From NCBI RefSeq assembly GCF_030816915.1, contig NZ_JAUSYN010000002.1, positions 5,283,501 to 5,347,500 of the forward strand: a stretch of DNA of 64,000 nt. Direction: 5' to 3'. The notes under the pieces were generated by a model. The model ran no database searches. It saw nothing but the letters and a program-made list of their open reading frames with translations, and was not told the DNA's origin. Position numbers and translations under genes: made by a program. Below, one piece after another: positions 27,022 to 35,818 of this stretch. The DNA comes from Streptomyces sp. B3I8 (lineage in GTDB: Bacteria > Actinomycetota > Actinomycetes > Streptomycetales > Streptomycetaceae). The first letter of the stretch is position 1. Every line of letters begins with the position of its first letter.

Positions 27022-27894
27022 ATGAGCACGCGGATCGCCTTCCTCAAGGGTCACGGCACGCAGAACGATTTCGTGATCGTCCCGGACCCCGAGAACGCCC
27101 TCGACCTCCCCGCGGCCGCCGTCGCCGCGCTGTGCGACCGCCGCGCGGGCATCGGCGGGGACGGCATGCTGCGCGTCGTACGCTCCGCGGCGCACCCCGA
27201 AGCCCGGGAGATGGCGGCCGAGGCCGAGTGGTTCATGGACTACCGCAACGCGGACGGCTCGGTCGCTGAGATGTGCGGCAACGGCGTCCGGGTCTTCGCG
27301 CGCTACCTCGAGCGCGCCGGATACGTCGGGGCGGGAGACCTCGCGATCGCCACCCGCGGCGGCGTGAAGCGGGTCCACCTCGCCAAGGACGGGGACGTGA
27401 CGGTCGGCATGGGCCGGGCGCGGCTCCCGGAGGGCGAGGTCACCGTGCGCGTCGGCGAGCGCAGCTGGCCCGCGCGCAACGTCAACATGGGCAATCCGCA
27501 CGCCGTGGCCTTCGTGGACGATCTCGCGCACGCGGGGGATCTGCTGGCGCCGCCGCCGGTCGCTCCGGCGGCCGCCTACCCGGACGGCGTGAACGTCGAG
27601 TTCGTGGTCGACCGGGGGCCGCGGCACGTCGCGATGCGGGTGCACGAGCGGGGCTCGGGGGAGACGCGGTCGTGCGGCACGGGTGCCTGTGCGGTGGCCG
27701 TCGCGGCGGGGCGCCGGGACGGGGCGGACCCGCAGGTGACGGGCAACGCCTCGACGTACACGGTGGACCTGCCGGGCGGCAGGCTGGTGATCACGGAGTA
27801 CCCCGGGGGCGAGATCGAGATGACGGGCCCCGCGGTGATCGTGGCGGAGGGGGAGATCGACGAGGAGTGGCTGCGGGCGGTCGGTTCCGCCTGA
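27022..27894 (+). CDS. dapF: Diaminopimelate epimerase
   Basis: 290 residues. Cofactor-independent racemase converting LL- to meso-diaminopimelate for lysine synthesis; Streptomyces peptidoglycan itself uses LL-DAP. Catalytic cysteines lie in AEMCGNGVRVFA and ETRSCGTGACAVAVAA. The N-terminal FLKGHGTQNDFVIVPD is typical. TACGAT at 27010-27015 is 6 nt before the ATG. The 317-base spacer after it contains a TAGCAT-type -10 near 28113 and a short palindrome at 28028-28039, likely serving the next gene. Confidence 0.97.
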   Translation: MSTRIAFLKGHGTQNDFVIVPDPENALDLPAAAVAALCDRRAGIGGDGMLRVVRSAAHPEAREMAAEAEWFMDYRNADGSVAEMCGNGVRVFARYLERAGYVGAGDLAIATRGGVKRVHLAKDGDVTVGMGRARLPEGEVTVRVGERSWPARNVNMGNPHAVAFVDDLAHAGDLLAPPPVAPAAAYPDGVNVEFVVDRGPRHVAMRVHERGSGETRSCGTGACAVAVAAGRRDGADPQVTGNASTYTVDLPGGRLVITEYPGGEIEMTGPAVIVAEGEIDEEWLRAVGSA

Positions 27895-28211
27895 ACCAGC
27901 GGGTCGGTCCTCTGCGCCTACCGCGCATCGTTCTCGCGCGTCCACCAGGGACGAAGTGGCCGGGTGCCGGATTCGGGAAGAGTGAAGGCGCCCGGGGTGT
28001 TGACGTGGGGGCAAGCACAGCCGGCGAGAGGTAAACCTCGTACGACGTCGCTCGATGGGGTGATCCGTTTCACGCTCGGCGGGAGGCGGTCGGACACCCG
28101 TGGTGGGCTCGGTAGCATCAAGCACCGGCCCGGACGGGGAACAACGCCAGTCCCCGAGCCGCGCACCGTCAAGGGGAACCCGTCCGCCGGTCTAGTAGCC
28201 GGAGGTGCCCA

Positions 28212-30470
28212 TTGAGTGCGGAGGCCACGACCCCTGCCACGCCCGCCCCCACGACGTCCGCGCCCGCGCCGTCGACGACACCCCCGGCGCCGGCCCCGCG
28301 CCCGGCAGCACCCCCCGCACGTCCGGCCCCGGCACCCGAGGACCCTCCCGCGGCCACCGCCGCGAGCCCCCGCCGCAAGAGCCGCCATCTCGACCTCCGC
28401 CGCCTCAGCCGCGCCGCCCTCCGCGGGCCCGCCGCGCGCGACCGGCTCCCCGACGCCATCGGCCACGTCGTCGAGGCGCACCGCGCCCACCATCCCGACG
28501 CCGACCTCGACCCTCTCCGTCGCGCCTACCTCCTCGCCGAGTCCTCCCACCGCGGCCAGATGCGCAAGAGCGGCGAGCCGTACATCACGCACCCGCTCGC
28601 CGTCACCCTGATCCTCGCGGAGCTCGGCGCCGAGACCACGACGCTGACGGCGTCCCTCCTCCACGACACGGTCGAGGACACGGACGTCACCCTCGCCCAG
28701 GTCGGCGAGGAGTTCGGCGAGGAGGTCCGCTACCTCGTCGACGGCGTCACCAAGCTCGAGAAGGTCGACTACGGCGCCGCCGCCGAGCCCGAGACCTTCC
28801 GCAAGATGCTCGTCGCGACCGGCAACGACGTCCGCGTGATGTCGATCAAACTCGCCGACCGGCTGCACAACATGCGCACCCTCGGCGTCATGCGCCCCGA
28901 GAAGCAGGAACGCATCGCCAGGGTCACCAGCGACGTCCTCATCCCGCTCGCCGAACGCCTCGGTGTCCAGGCTCTCAAGACCGAGCTGGAGGACCTGGTC
29001 TTCGCGATCCTGCGCCCCGAGGAATACGCGCACACCCGCGAACTGATCGCCCGCAACGCGGAACGCGGGACCGACCCCCTCACCGAGGTCGCCGAGGAGG
29101 TCCGCGCCGTCCTGCGCGAGGCGGGCATCTCCGCCGAAGTCCTCATCCGGCCCCGGCACTTCGTCTCCGTGCACCGTGTCTCCCGCAAACGCGGCACCCT
29201 GCGCGGCACCGACTTCGGCCGGCTGCTCGTCCTGGTCGCCGAGGACGCCGACTGTTACGCCGTGCTCGGCGAACTGCACACCTGTATGACGCCGGTCGTC
29301 TCGGAGTTCAAGGACTTCATCGCCGTACCCAAGTTCAACCTGTACCAGTCGCTGCACACCGCCGTCGCCCGCCCGGACGGCGAGGTCGCCGAGGTCCTCG
29401 TCCGCACCCACCAGATGCACAAGGTCGCCGAGGCCGGCGTGGTCGCCCTCGGTAATCCGTACGCCCCCGGAGCCGAGGACCCGGCCGACGGCGAGCGTGC
29501 CGACCCCACCCGCCCCGGCTGGCTCTCCCGCCTCCTGGAGTGGCAGGAGGCGGTCCCCGACACCGACATCTTCTGGTCGGCACTGCGCGAGGACCTCGCC
29601 CAGGACCGCGAGATCACCGTCTTCCGCCCCGACGGCGGCACGCTCGGCCTGCCCGAGGGCGCCACCTGCGTCGACGCCGCCTACGCCCAGTACGGCGAGG
29701 ACGCGCACGCCTGCATGGGCGCCCGTGTGAACGGCCGGCTGGCCACGCTCAGCACGGTGCTGAGGGACGGGGACGCGGTCGAACTCCTCATGGGCCAGGA
29801 CGCGGCCTCCGAGCCGTCCCGGGAGTGGCTGGAGCACGCGCACACCCCCGCCGCGCGCATCGCCATCCAACGCTGGCTCACCGCGCATCCCCCGACGGCG
29901 CCCGCCGCCTCCGTCCCCGCCGACGGCGCGGAGGGCGCGGGTGCGGAGGGTGCGCGCCCGGTGCCCGCGACCGCGCCCCAGCCCGGCTCCACGCGGACCC
30001 CGGCAGGCGTCGTCGCCGACCGGCCCGGGGCTCCTGTACGGCTCGCCGGATGCTGCACGCCCGTACCGCCCGACGAGATCACCGGTTTCACCGTGCGCGG
30101 GGGAGCGGTGACCGTGCATCGCGTCGAGTGCGCCGGAGCGGCGCGCATGAAGAGCGCCGGGCGCGCGGAGGTCGACGTGCGCTGGGGGGACACCACCGAC
30201 TTCCGGGTGACGCTCGTCGCCGAGTCCTTCGGCCGCCCCCACCTGCTCGCCGACCTCACCGAGGCGATCGCCCGGGAGGGCGTCGGCATCGTCTCGGCGA
30301 CCGTCGCACCGCCGAGCCAGCAGCGGGTGCGGCACACGTACACCCTCCAGCTCCCGGACGCCGCGCAGCTTCCCGCCCTGATGCGGGCCATGCGCGACGT
30401 CCCCGGCGTCTACGACGTCGACCGCGCCTCGCATTCCAACGCCACGGCACGGAGCCTCGGGCACCGCTGA
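28212..30470 (+). CDS. rshA: RelA/SpoT homologue RshA, (p)ppGpp hydrolase/synthetase family
   Basis: 752 residues from a TTG start with GGAGGTG directly upstream. Pro/Ala-rich tail (1-60); HD hydrolase domain (GQMRKSGEPYITHPLAV, SLLHDTVEDT with H151 and D152, KLADRLHNMRTL); synthetase domain (RPRHFVSVHR, FKDFIAVPKFNLYQSLHTAV); TGS (ITVFRPDGGTLGLPEGATCVD); Cys zinc-finger-like CCTPVPPDEI; ACT domain. It is the second Streptomyces RSH protein, distinct from the main RelA. The hydrolase motifs are complete. The synthetase has EVLVRT instead of EVQIRT and lacks the usual AAHWxYK, so its synthesis activity may be weak. Confidence 0.92.
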   Translation: MSAEATTPATPAPTTSAPAPSTTPPAPAPRPAAPPARPAPAPEDPPAATAASPRRKSRHLDLRRLSRAALRGPAARDRLPDAIGHVVEAHRAHHPDADLDPLRRAYLLAESSHRGQMRKSGEPYITHPLAVTLILAELGAETTTLTASLLHDTVEDTDVTLAQVGEEFGEEVRYLVDGVTKLEKVDYGAAAEPETFRKMLVATGNDVRVMSIKLADRLHNMRTLGVMRPEKQERIARVTSDVLIPLAERLGVQALKTELEDLVFAILRPEEYAHTRELIARNAERGTDPLTEVAEEVRAVLREAGISAEVLIRPRHFVSVHRVSRKRGTLRGTDFGRLLVLVAEDADCYAVLGELHTCMTPVVSEFKDFIAVPKFNLYQSLHTAVARPDGEVAEVLVRTHQMHKVAEAGVVALGNPYAPGAEDPADGERADPTRPGWLSRLLEWQEAVPDTDIFWSALREDLAQDREITVFRPDGGTLGLPEGATCVDAAYAQYGEDAHACMGARVNGRLATLSTVLRDGDAVELLMGQDAASEPSREWLEHAHTPAARIAIQRWLTAHPPTAPAASVPADGAEGAGAEGARPVPATAPQPGSTRTPAGVVADRPGAPVRLAGCCTPVPPDEITGFTVRGGAVTVHRVECAGAARMKSAGRAEVDVRWGDTTDFRVTLVAESFGRPHLLADLTEAIAREGVGIVSATVAPPSQQRVRHTYTLQLPDAAQLPALMRAMRDVPGVYDVDRASHSNATARSLGHR

Positions 30471-30726
30471 TCACCTATCGGACGTGTCGGACCGGATTTG
30501 CCGGACCGGGCTGAGCGCGCCCGGCCGCGCCCGGGTCCCGGGGGTACCGCGCCCCCGTGCTGCGGGCGCCGCCGGGCGCGCCCCCGGACCCGTGGGCGTG
30601 CCCGCCCCGTACGCCGCGCTCCCCGGCGCCGCCGTGCGCCTCCCCTGGGCCCCGCACGCCCTTCTTTCGGGTGGGCCCGGCGCGCGTCTGCGCCGTCCGG
30701 CGGGCGGGCGCTGATAGCCGTGAGGC

Positions 30727-32274
30727 ATGCCGCACACCCCGGATCCGCAGCACCCGTCCGCCGCCCCCGTACTCCCCGCAACCCCCTCACCCCTCGACAC
30801 CCGCAGGTCACGCCGCCCCTGTCGCGGCGGCCGGCTGCGTGCCGCCCTGCTCGCCCCGGCCGTCTCCGTCTGCCTCGTCGCGGCCTCGGCACCTTCCCCG
30901 GCCGAGCCTCTCGGCGTCGGCGACCGGCTCTACCCGTACCTCGGCAATCCCGGGTACGACGTCCGCGCCTACGACCTGTCCTTCACCTACAGCGGCGACA
31001 ACACCAAGCCGCTCACCGCCGTGACCAGGATCGACGCCCGCGTCACGGAGAACCTCGAGCGCTTCAACCTGGACTTCTCGCACGGCACGGTGCAGTCCGT
31101 CAACGTCAACGGCGACCCCGCCACGTTCACCACCGCGGGGGAGGACCTCGTGGTCACGCCCGACACCCCGCTCGTGCCGGGGGTCCCGCTCCTGATCACC
31201 GTCCGGCACACCAGCGACCCCCGGGAACCCGCCGAGGACCGGGACGGCGGCTGGGTGCGGACCACGGACGGCCTCGCCATGGCCAACCAGGCCGACGCCG
31301 CCCACCTGGTCTTCCCGTGCAACGACCACCCCTCGGACAAGGCGGGCTTCACCATCCACGTGACCGCCCCCGAGGGCTACACGGCCGTCGCCAATGGCCT
31401 GCCCGCAGGGCTGGAGCGCACCGCCCGCACCACCACCTGGACGTACCGCACCGCGCACCCCATGGCCACCGAGCTCGCCCAGGTCTCCATCGGCCGCTCG
31501 ACGGTGCTGCACCGCCAGGGTCCGCACGGACTGCCGGTCCGCGACGTCGTGCCCGTCAAGGACAAGAAGGCGCTGGAACCCTGGCTGGCGAAGACCCCCG
31601 GCCAGATCTCCTGGATGGAGAGCAAGGTCGGCCCGTACCCGTTCGAGACGTACGGGCTGCTGATGGCGCAGGCGCAGACCGGGTTCGAACTCGAGACGCA
31701 GACCCTGTCGCTGTTCGAGAAGGAGGTGTTCACCCAGCCCGGATACCCGGCCTGGTACGTCGAGTCGATCATGGTGCACGAGCTGTCCCACCAGTGGTTC
31801 GGCGACAGCGTCAGTCCCCGCTCCTGGTCCGACGTGTGGCTCAACGAGGGGCACGCCACCTGGTACGAGGCGCTGTACGCGCAGGAGAAGGCGGACCGCC
31901 CCATGGAGGCGCGGATGAAGGCCGCGTACGCCGCGTCCGACGGCTGGAGGGCGTCCGGCGGCCCGCCGGCCGCGCCCAAGCCGCCCAGGGCCGGCCAGAA
32001 GATCGGCATCTTCCGGGCCAGCGTCTACGACGGTGCGGCGCTCGCGCTGTACGCCTTGCGGCAGGAGATCGGTGCGGACGCGTTCCAGCGGCTGGAGCGG
32101 AAGTGGGTGGCAACCCACCGGGACGGCACGGCGACGACGGCCGACTTCGTGCGGCTCGCGTCAAAGGTGGCGGGGCGGGACCTGAGCGGGTTCCTGCGGC
32201 CGTGGCTGTACGGGGCGAAGACGCCGCCGATGCCGGGGCACCCGGACTGGCGTCCGTCCGGCGACCCGAGCTGA
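30727..32274 (+). CDS. Secreted M1-family metallopeptidase
   Basis: 515 residues. N-terminal Arg-rich region and hydrophobic core (AALLAPAVSVCLVAA) look like a secretion signal. The M1 beta-sandwich domain is followed by the thermolysin-like catalytic domain: zinc motif HELSHQW at residues 351-357 with the third ligand Glu 374 in WLNEGHATWYEA, the exact HExxH-18-E spacing. The exopeptidase GAMEN loop is replaced by a Gln/Ala-rich AQAQTGFELETQT. It probably trims extracellular peptides. The 256-base spacer before it shows no gene. A hairpin follows at 32286. Confidence 0.9.
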   Translation: MPHTPDPQHPSAAPVLPATPSPLDTRRSRRPCRGGRLRAALLAPAVSVCLVAASAPSPAEPLGVGDRLYPYLGNPGYDVRAYDLSFTYSGDNTKPLTAVTRIDARVTENLERFNLDFSHGTVQSVNVNGDPATFTTAGEDLVVTPDTPLVPGVPLLITVRHTSDPREPAEDRDGGWVRTTDGLAMANQADAAHLVFPCNDHPSDKAGFTIHVTAPEGYTAVANGLPAGLERTARTTTWTYRTAHPMATELAQVSIGRSTVLHRQGPHGLPVRDVVPVKDKKALEPWLAKTPGQISWMESKVGPYPFETYGLLMAQAQTGFELETQTLSLFEKEVFTQPGYPAWYVESIMVHELSHQWFGDSVSPRSWSDVWLNEGHATWYEALYAQEKADRPMEARMKAAYAASDGWRASGGPPAAPKPPRAGQKIGIFRASVYDGAALALYALRQEIGADAFQRLERKWVATHRDGTATTADFVRLASKVAGRDLSGFLRPWLYGAKTPPMPGHPDWRPSGDPS

Positions 32275-32285
32275 CCGGGGCCCCG

Positions 32286-32320
32286 CCCCCTGGCCCTCGG
32301 ATCGGCCCGGGGCCAGGGGG
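32286..32320 (+). terminator. Terminator hairpin after the M1 peptidase gene
   Basis: CCCCCTGGCC (32286-32295) pairs perfectly with GGCCAGGGGG (32311-32320), 12 bases after the stop codon. Confidence 0.65.
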
Positions 32321-32390
32321 AGCGGGGTCGCGGGCGCCTTATGGCTCGGGGGTTCGGGTTGTCGGGCGACCGCGGGTGGCGGGTGGCCGC

Positions 32391-32413
32391 TCGCGCAGTT
32401 CCCCGCGCTCCTT
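32391..32413. repeat. Copy of a short dispersed Streptomyces intergenic motif
   Basis: The sequence TCGCGCAGTTCCCCGCGC followed by TCCTT closely resembles a short motif I recall as very frequent in Streptomyces intergenic regions. It sits in the 337-base spacer before hflX, which otherwise has no gene. Confidence 0.45.
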
Positions 32414-32611
32414 CCAGAGCGGGCGGGGGCGAGAAACACGGCCCACGGCCCGTGCGGGTGATAACACGGTGACGGGTGACGGGGGCCCGTGGGAGCATCG
32501 GGGGGTCGACGGCGCGAGGGGCCCGCCGGGAATCCCCGGGCACTCTCACACGTTGACAGGAAGGACGGCTCCCCGCCGTCCCCCCTCGCATTCCGACGAC
32601 GTAAGGATCCA

Positions 32612-34105
32612 ATGACCTCCTCCTCTTCCTCTTCTCAGGCCACCAAGCGCCTCGCGCGCACACACCCCGAGGGCCTCCGGGCCGATGCCCTGATGGAAGA
32701 GGACGTCACCTGGAGCCGCGAGATCGACACAGAGCGGGACGGCGACCAGCTCGACCGCTCCGAGCGCGCGGCGCTGCGCCGCGTCGCCGGCCTCTCCACC
32801 GAACTCGAGGACGTCACCGAGGTCGAGTACCGCCAGCTCCGCCTGGAGCGGGTCGTCCTCGTCGGTGTCTGGACCTCGGGCACCATCCAGGACGCGGACA
32901 ACTCCCTCGCGGAGCTCGCCGCCCTCGCCGAGACCGCAGGCGCCCTCGTGCTCGACGGCGTCACCCAGCGCCGCGACAAGCCCGACGCGGCGACGTACAT
33001 CGGCTCAGGCAAGGCCGAGGAGCTGCGGGACATCGTCATCGAGACCGGCGCCGACACCGTCATCTGCGACGGTGAGCTCAGCCCCGGTCAGCTCATCCAC
33101 CTGGAAGACGTCGTCAAGGTCAAGGTCATCGACCGTACGGCCCTGATCCTCGACATCTTCGCCCAGCACGCCAAGTCCCGTGAGGGCAAGGCGCAGGTCG
33201 CGCTCGCGCAGATGCAGTACATGCTGCCGAGGCTCCGCGGCTGGGGCCAGTCGCTGTCCCGTCAGATGGGCGGCGGCAAGGGCGGCGGCCTCGCCACCCG
33301 CGGTCCCGGTGAGACCAAGATCGAGACGGACCGGCGGCGGATCCGCGAGAAGATGGCGAAGATGCGCCGGGAGATCGCGGAGATGAAGACCGGCCGCGAG
33401 ATCAAGCGCCAGGAGCGGCGCCGCAACAAGGTGCCCTCCGTCGCCATCGCCGGCTACACCAACGCCGGCAAGTCCTCGCTGCTCAACCGCCTCACCGGCG
33501 CGGGCGTCCTGGTCGAGAACGCGCTGTTCGCGACCCTGGACCCGACCGTGCGCCGGGCCGAGACCCCGGGCGGGCGGCTGTACACCCTGACGGACACCGT
33601 CGGCTTCGTCCGGCACCTGCCGCACCACCTGGTCGAGGCGTTCCGCTCCACGATGGAGGAGGTCGGCGACTCCGACCTGATCCTGCACGTGGTGGACGGC
33701 TCGCACCCCGTCCCGGAGGAGCAGCTGGCCGCCGTGCGCGAGGTGATCAGGGACGTCGGCGCCACCGGCGTGCCCGAGATCGTCGTCGTCAACAAGGCGG
33801 ACGCGGCCGATCCGCTGGTCCTCCAGCGGCTGCTGCGGAACGAGAAGCGCGCGATCGCCGTCTCCGCCCGCACGGGCCGCGGCATCGACGAGCTGCTCGC
33901 CGTGATCGACGCGGAGCTGCCGCGCCCCGCGATCGAGGTGGAGGCCCTGGTGCCGTACACGCACGGCAAGCTGGTCGCCCGCGCCCACGCCGAGGGCGAG
34001 GTCCTCTCCGAGGAGCACACCCCGGAGGGCACACTGCTCAAGCTACGGGTGCACGAGGAACTGGCGGCGGACCTCGCGCCGTACACCCCGGCGCCGCTCG
34101 CCTGA
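32612..34105 (+). CDS. hflX: GTPase HflX, ribosome-splitting/rescue factor
   Basis: 497 residues. N-terminal HflX domain (LERVVLVGVWTSGT, ELAALAETAGA, DAATYIGSGKAEELRD), long helical linker with RQMGGGKGGGLATRGPGETK, then the GTPase domain: G1 GYTNAGKSSLLNRL near residue 280, G3 DTVGFV, G4 NKAD, and G5 VSARTGRG. HflX splits stalled 70S ribosomes during stress. The ATG at 32612 gives the Ser-rich N-terminus MTSSSSSSQATKRLA; the first 40 residues are variable in the family. Confidence 0.96.
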   Translation: MTSSSSSSQATKRLARTHPEGLRADALMEEDVTWSREIDTERDGDQLDRSERAALRRVAGLSTELEDVTEVEYRQLRLERVVLVGVWTSGTIQDADNSLAELAALAETAGALVLDGVTQRRDKPDAATYIGSGKAEELRDIVIETGADTVICDGELSPGQLIHLEDVVKVKVIDRTALILDIFAQHAKSREGKAQVALAQMQYMLPRLRGWGQSLSRQMGGGKGGGLATRGPGETKIETDRRRIREKMAKMRREIAEMKTGREIKRQERRRNKVPSVAIAGYTNAGKSSLLNRLTGAGVLVENALFATLDPTVRRAETPGGRLYTLTDTVGFVRHLPHHLVEAFRSTMEEVGDSDLILHVVDGSHPVPEEQLAAVREVIRDVGATGVPEIVVVNKADAADPLVLQRLLRNEKRAIAVSARTGRGIDELLAVIDAELPRPAIEVEALVPYTHGKLVARAHAEGEVLSEEHTPEGTLLKLRVHEELAADLAPYTPAPLA

Positions 34106-34178
34106 CGCACCTGCCGACACCACCGGCCGCCCGCCCCGACGCCCTCCCGGCAGGGGCGGGACCGGCCTCGGCACGGAC

Positions 34179-34230
34179 ACGAGAAGGGCCCGGCCTCCCG
34201 CGTACTCGCGGGGGACCGGGCCCTTCTCGT
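34179..34230. terminator. Bidirectional terminator between hflX and the serine protease gene
   Basis: A perfect 15-bp outer stem (34179-34193 with 34216-34230, ACGAGAAGGGCCCGG and its complement) with a further inner CCCGCG/CGCGGG pairing. The A/T-containing base of the stem gives T-rich ends in both directions. It stands between convergent genes. Confidence 0.85.
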
Positions 34231-34279
34231 CGCTCCCGGCCGGCGGGCCCGGGGCCACTTCGGCCGGAACGACGAGAGG

Positions 34280-35509
34280 CTACTCGGCGGCGGCGAACTT
34301 CTTGCTCACCGCGTCGTACACGCCCTTGGCCACGTCACCCAGCCGCGGACCGGCCAGCCAGCCGGCGCTGACCGGGCCGATCGAGGTGTTGGAGACCAGC
34401 GCGGGCCTGCCGTCCGCGCCCGTCGCGACCCAGCCACCGCCGGACGAACCGCCGGTCATGGTGCAGCCGATGCGGTACATCGTCAGGTCGGTGCGCTTGA
34501 CCGAGAGCCGACCCGGCTTGTCCTGGCACTGGTACAGCTTCTGCCCGTCGTACGGCGGCGCGGCCGGGTATCCGGTGGCCGTGAGGCTGTCCACGTCCGG
34601 CACGGCGGGCGCGGCGAAGTCCACCGGCAGCGCCGAACCGACCGTCTCCTCCAGCGACTTGCCGTCACTGCCCTTCTCCGGCGTCACATGGATCACGGCG
34701 TAGTCGTACGAGGCGCCCTGGCCGCCCGTCTCGCCGCCCTGCTCGATCCACTGCTGCGAGGTCTGCGCCCAGTCGCCCCACCAGATCCGGTACGGCGCCA
34801 CGTCCTCGGAGCCGGCGCCCACCAACTGGTCGGCGGTCTTGCCGGCGTCGTTGTACGAGGGCACGAAGGCGATGTTGCGGTACCAGCCGCCCTTCTTGCC
34901 CGCGTGCACGCAATGGCCCGCGGTCCACACCAGGTTGGACTTTCCGGGGTGCGCGGGGTCCTCGACCACCGTCGCCGAGCAGACCATCGTGCCTTCGGGG
35001 GCGTCGAAGAAGACCTTGCCGGCCGTGGCCGCGCTGTCGTGGTACGGCGCCGCGACCGGCTGGGCCCGCACCGGGGCGGGCGTCGGGTCGGTGACGCCCT
35101 GGTCGCCGGCGAGGTCGGCGGTGTCGACGCCCTTGTCCAGGTCGTCGGCCTTGCGCATCCGGTCCGGGTTCCACAGGCCCTTGATGATGGGATTGACGTA
35201 CTCGTTGGCCTCGCGCAGCCAGTCGTCCTTGTCCCAGTTCTTCCAGGCGCCGCCCTTCCACTTGTCCAGGTCGAAGCCGTGCTCCTTGAGCTTCTGCTTG
35301 ACGTCGTCCGGAATGTGGATCTGGCCGTCGTCGCCGGCGGAGGGGCTCGCGGAGGTCTCCGCGTTCGTCTTGGTGTCGCCGTCGGATCCGCAGGCGGTGG
35401 CCGTCAGCGCCAGTGCGGCGGCCAGCGCGACGGCGGCCGGGACAGGGGAGGTCCTACGGCGTCCGCTCCTTCCTCGGCGGGCGGCGGAGAGCGGGCGTAT
35501 GAGTCGCAT
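34280..35509 (-). CDS. Trypsin-like serine protease, lipoprotein
   Basis: 409 residues. Twin-Arg-rich N-terminus and hydrophobic core end in a lipobox TATAC with Cys 40, so the protein is probably a lipidated surface protease. An acidic/Trp-rich propeptide-like region spans residues 45-150. The chymotrypsin fold follows with His 199 (WTAGHC), Asp 269 (YDYAVIHV) and Ser 356 (TGGSSGGGW). The Asp-negative S1 surroundings resemble the glutamyl endopeptidase/V8 branch, but specificity is not readable. The gene converges on hflX. Confidence 0.88.
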   Translation of the reverse strand: MRLIRPLSAARRGRSGRRRTSPVPAAVALAAALALTATACGSDGDTKTNAETSASPSAGDDGQIHIPDDVKQKLKEHGFDLDKWKGGAWKNWDKDDWLREANEYVNPIIKGLWNPDRMRKADDLDKGVDTADLAGDQGVTDPTPAPVRAQPVAAPYHDSAATAGKVFFDAPEGTMVCSATVVEDPAHPGKSNLVWTAGHCVHAGKKGGWYRNIAFVPSYNDAGKTADQLVGAGSEDVAPYRIWWGDWAQTSQQWIEQGGETGGQGASYDYAVIHVTPEKGSDGKSLEETVGSALPVDFAAPAVPDVDSLTATGYPAAPPYDGQKLYQCQDKPGRLSVKRTDLTMYRIGCTMTGGSSGGGWVATGADGRPALVSNTSIGPVSAGWLAGPRLGDVAKGVYDAVSKKFAAAE

Positions 35510-35628
35510 GGTGTGAAGTCCCCCTGGAACGGACGGGTTCGAGCTGCGCGGCCGACCGTCGTGGGCGAGTGGTCCCGTGCCCGGACGGTGTGACGCGACG
35601 GCAACACACTATGCGGTCGGTGTGGGGG

Positions 35629-35648
35629 GTTGCCCAGCGGAGGGCAAC
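35629..35648. promoter_or_regulatory. Perfect 7-bp inverted repeat in the protease/siderophore spacer
   Basis: GTTGCCC (35629-35635) and GGGCAAC (35642-35648) flank a 6-nt loop within the 309-base spacer between the divergent protease and siderophore genes. It could be an operator or a leader hairpin. No IdeR/DmdR iron box (TTAGGTTAG type) is visible in the spacer. Confidence 0.35.
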
Positions 35649-35818
35649 GGTTCCGCCACAGCGACTGACCGTCGTCGAGGGGCCGGAAAGAGCCCGGCCG
35701 TGTCCCGCTTCCCCCGGCCCCCTCCCGTCGTTGGTGGATACGGGGCCTGCCGTCCGTCTGTTCGGCGTGCGCCGGCGCCCCGTCGACTCGCCGTCAGGAA
35801 GCGGGAGGAAACGTCGTC

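Noticed and set aside
35510-35818. Iron box (IdeR/DmdR) before the siderophore genes
   Set aside because: No TTAGGTTAG-CTAACCTAA-like palindrome is present; only a GC-type 7-bp inverted repeat is seen.
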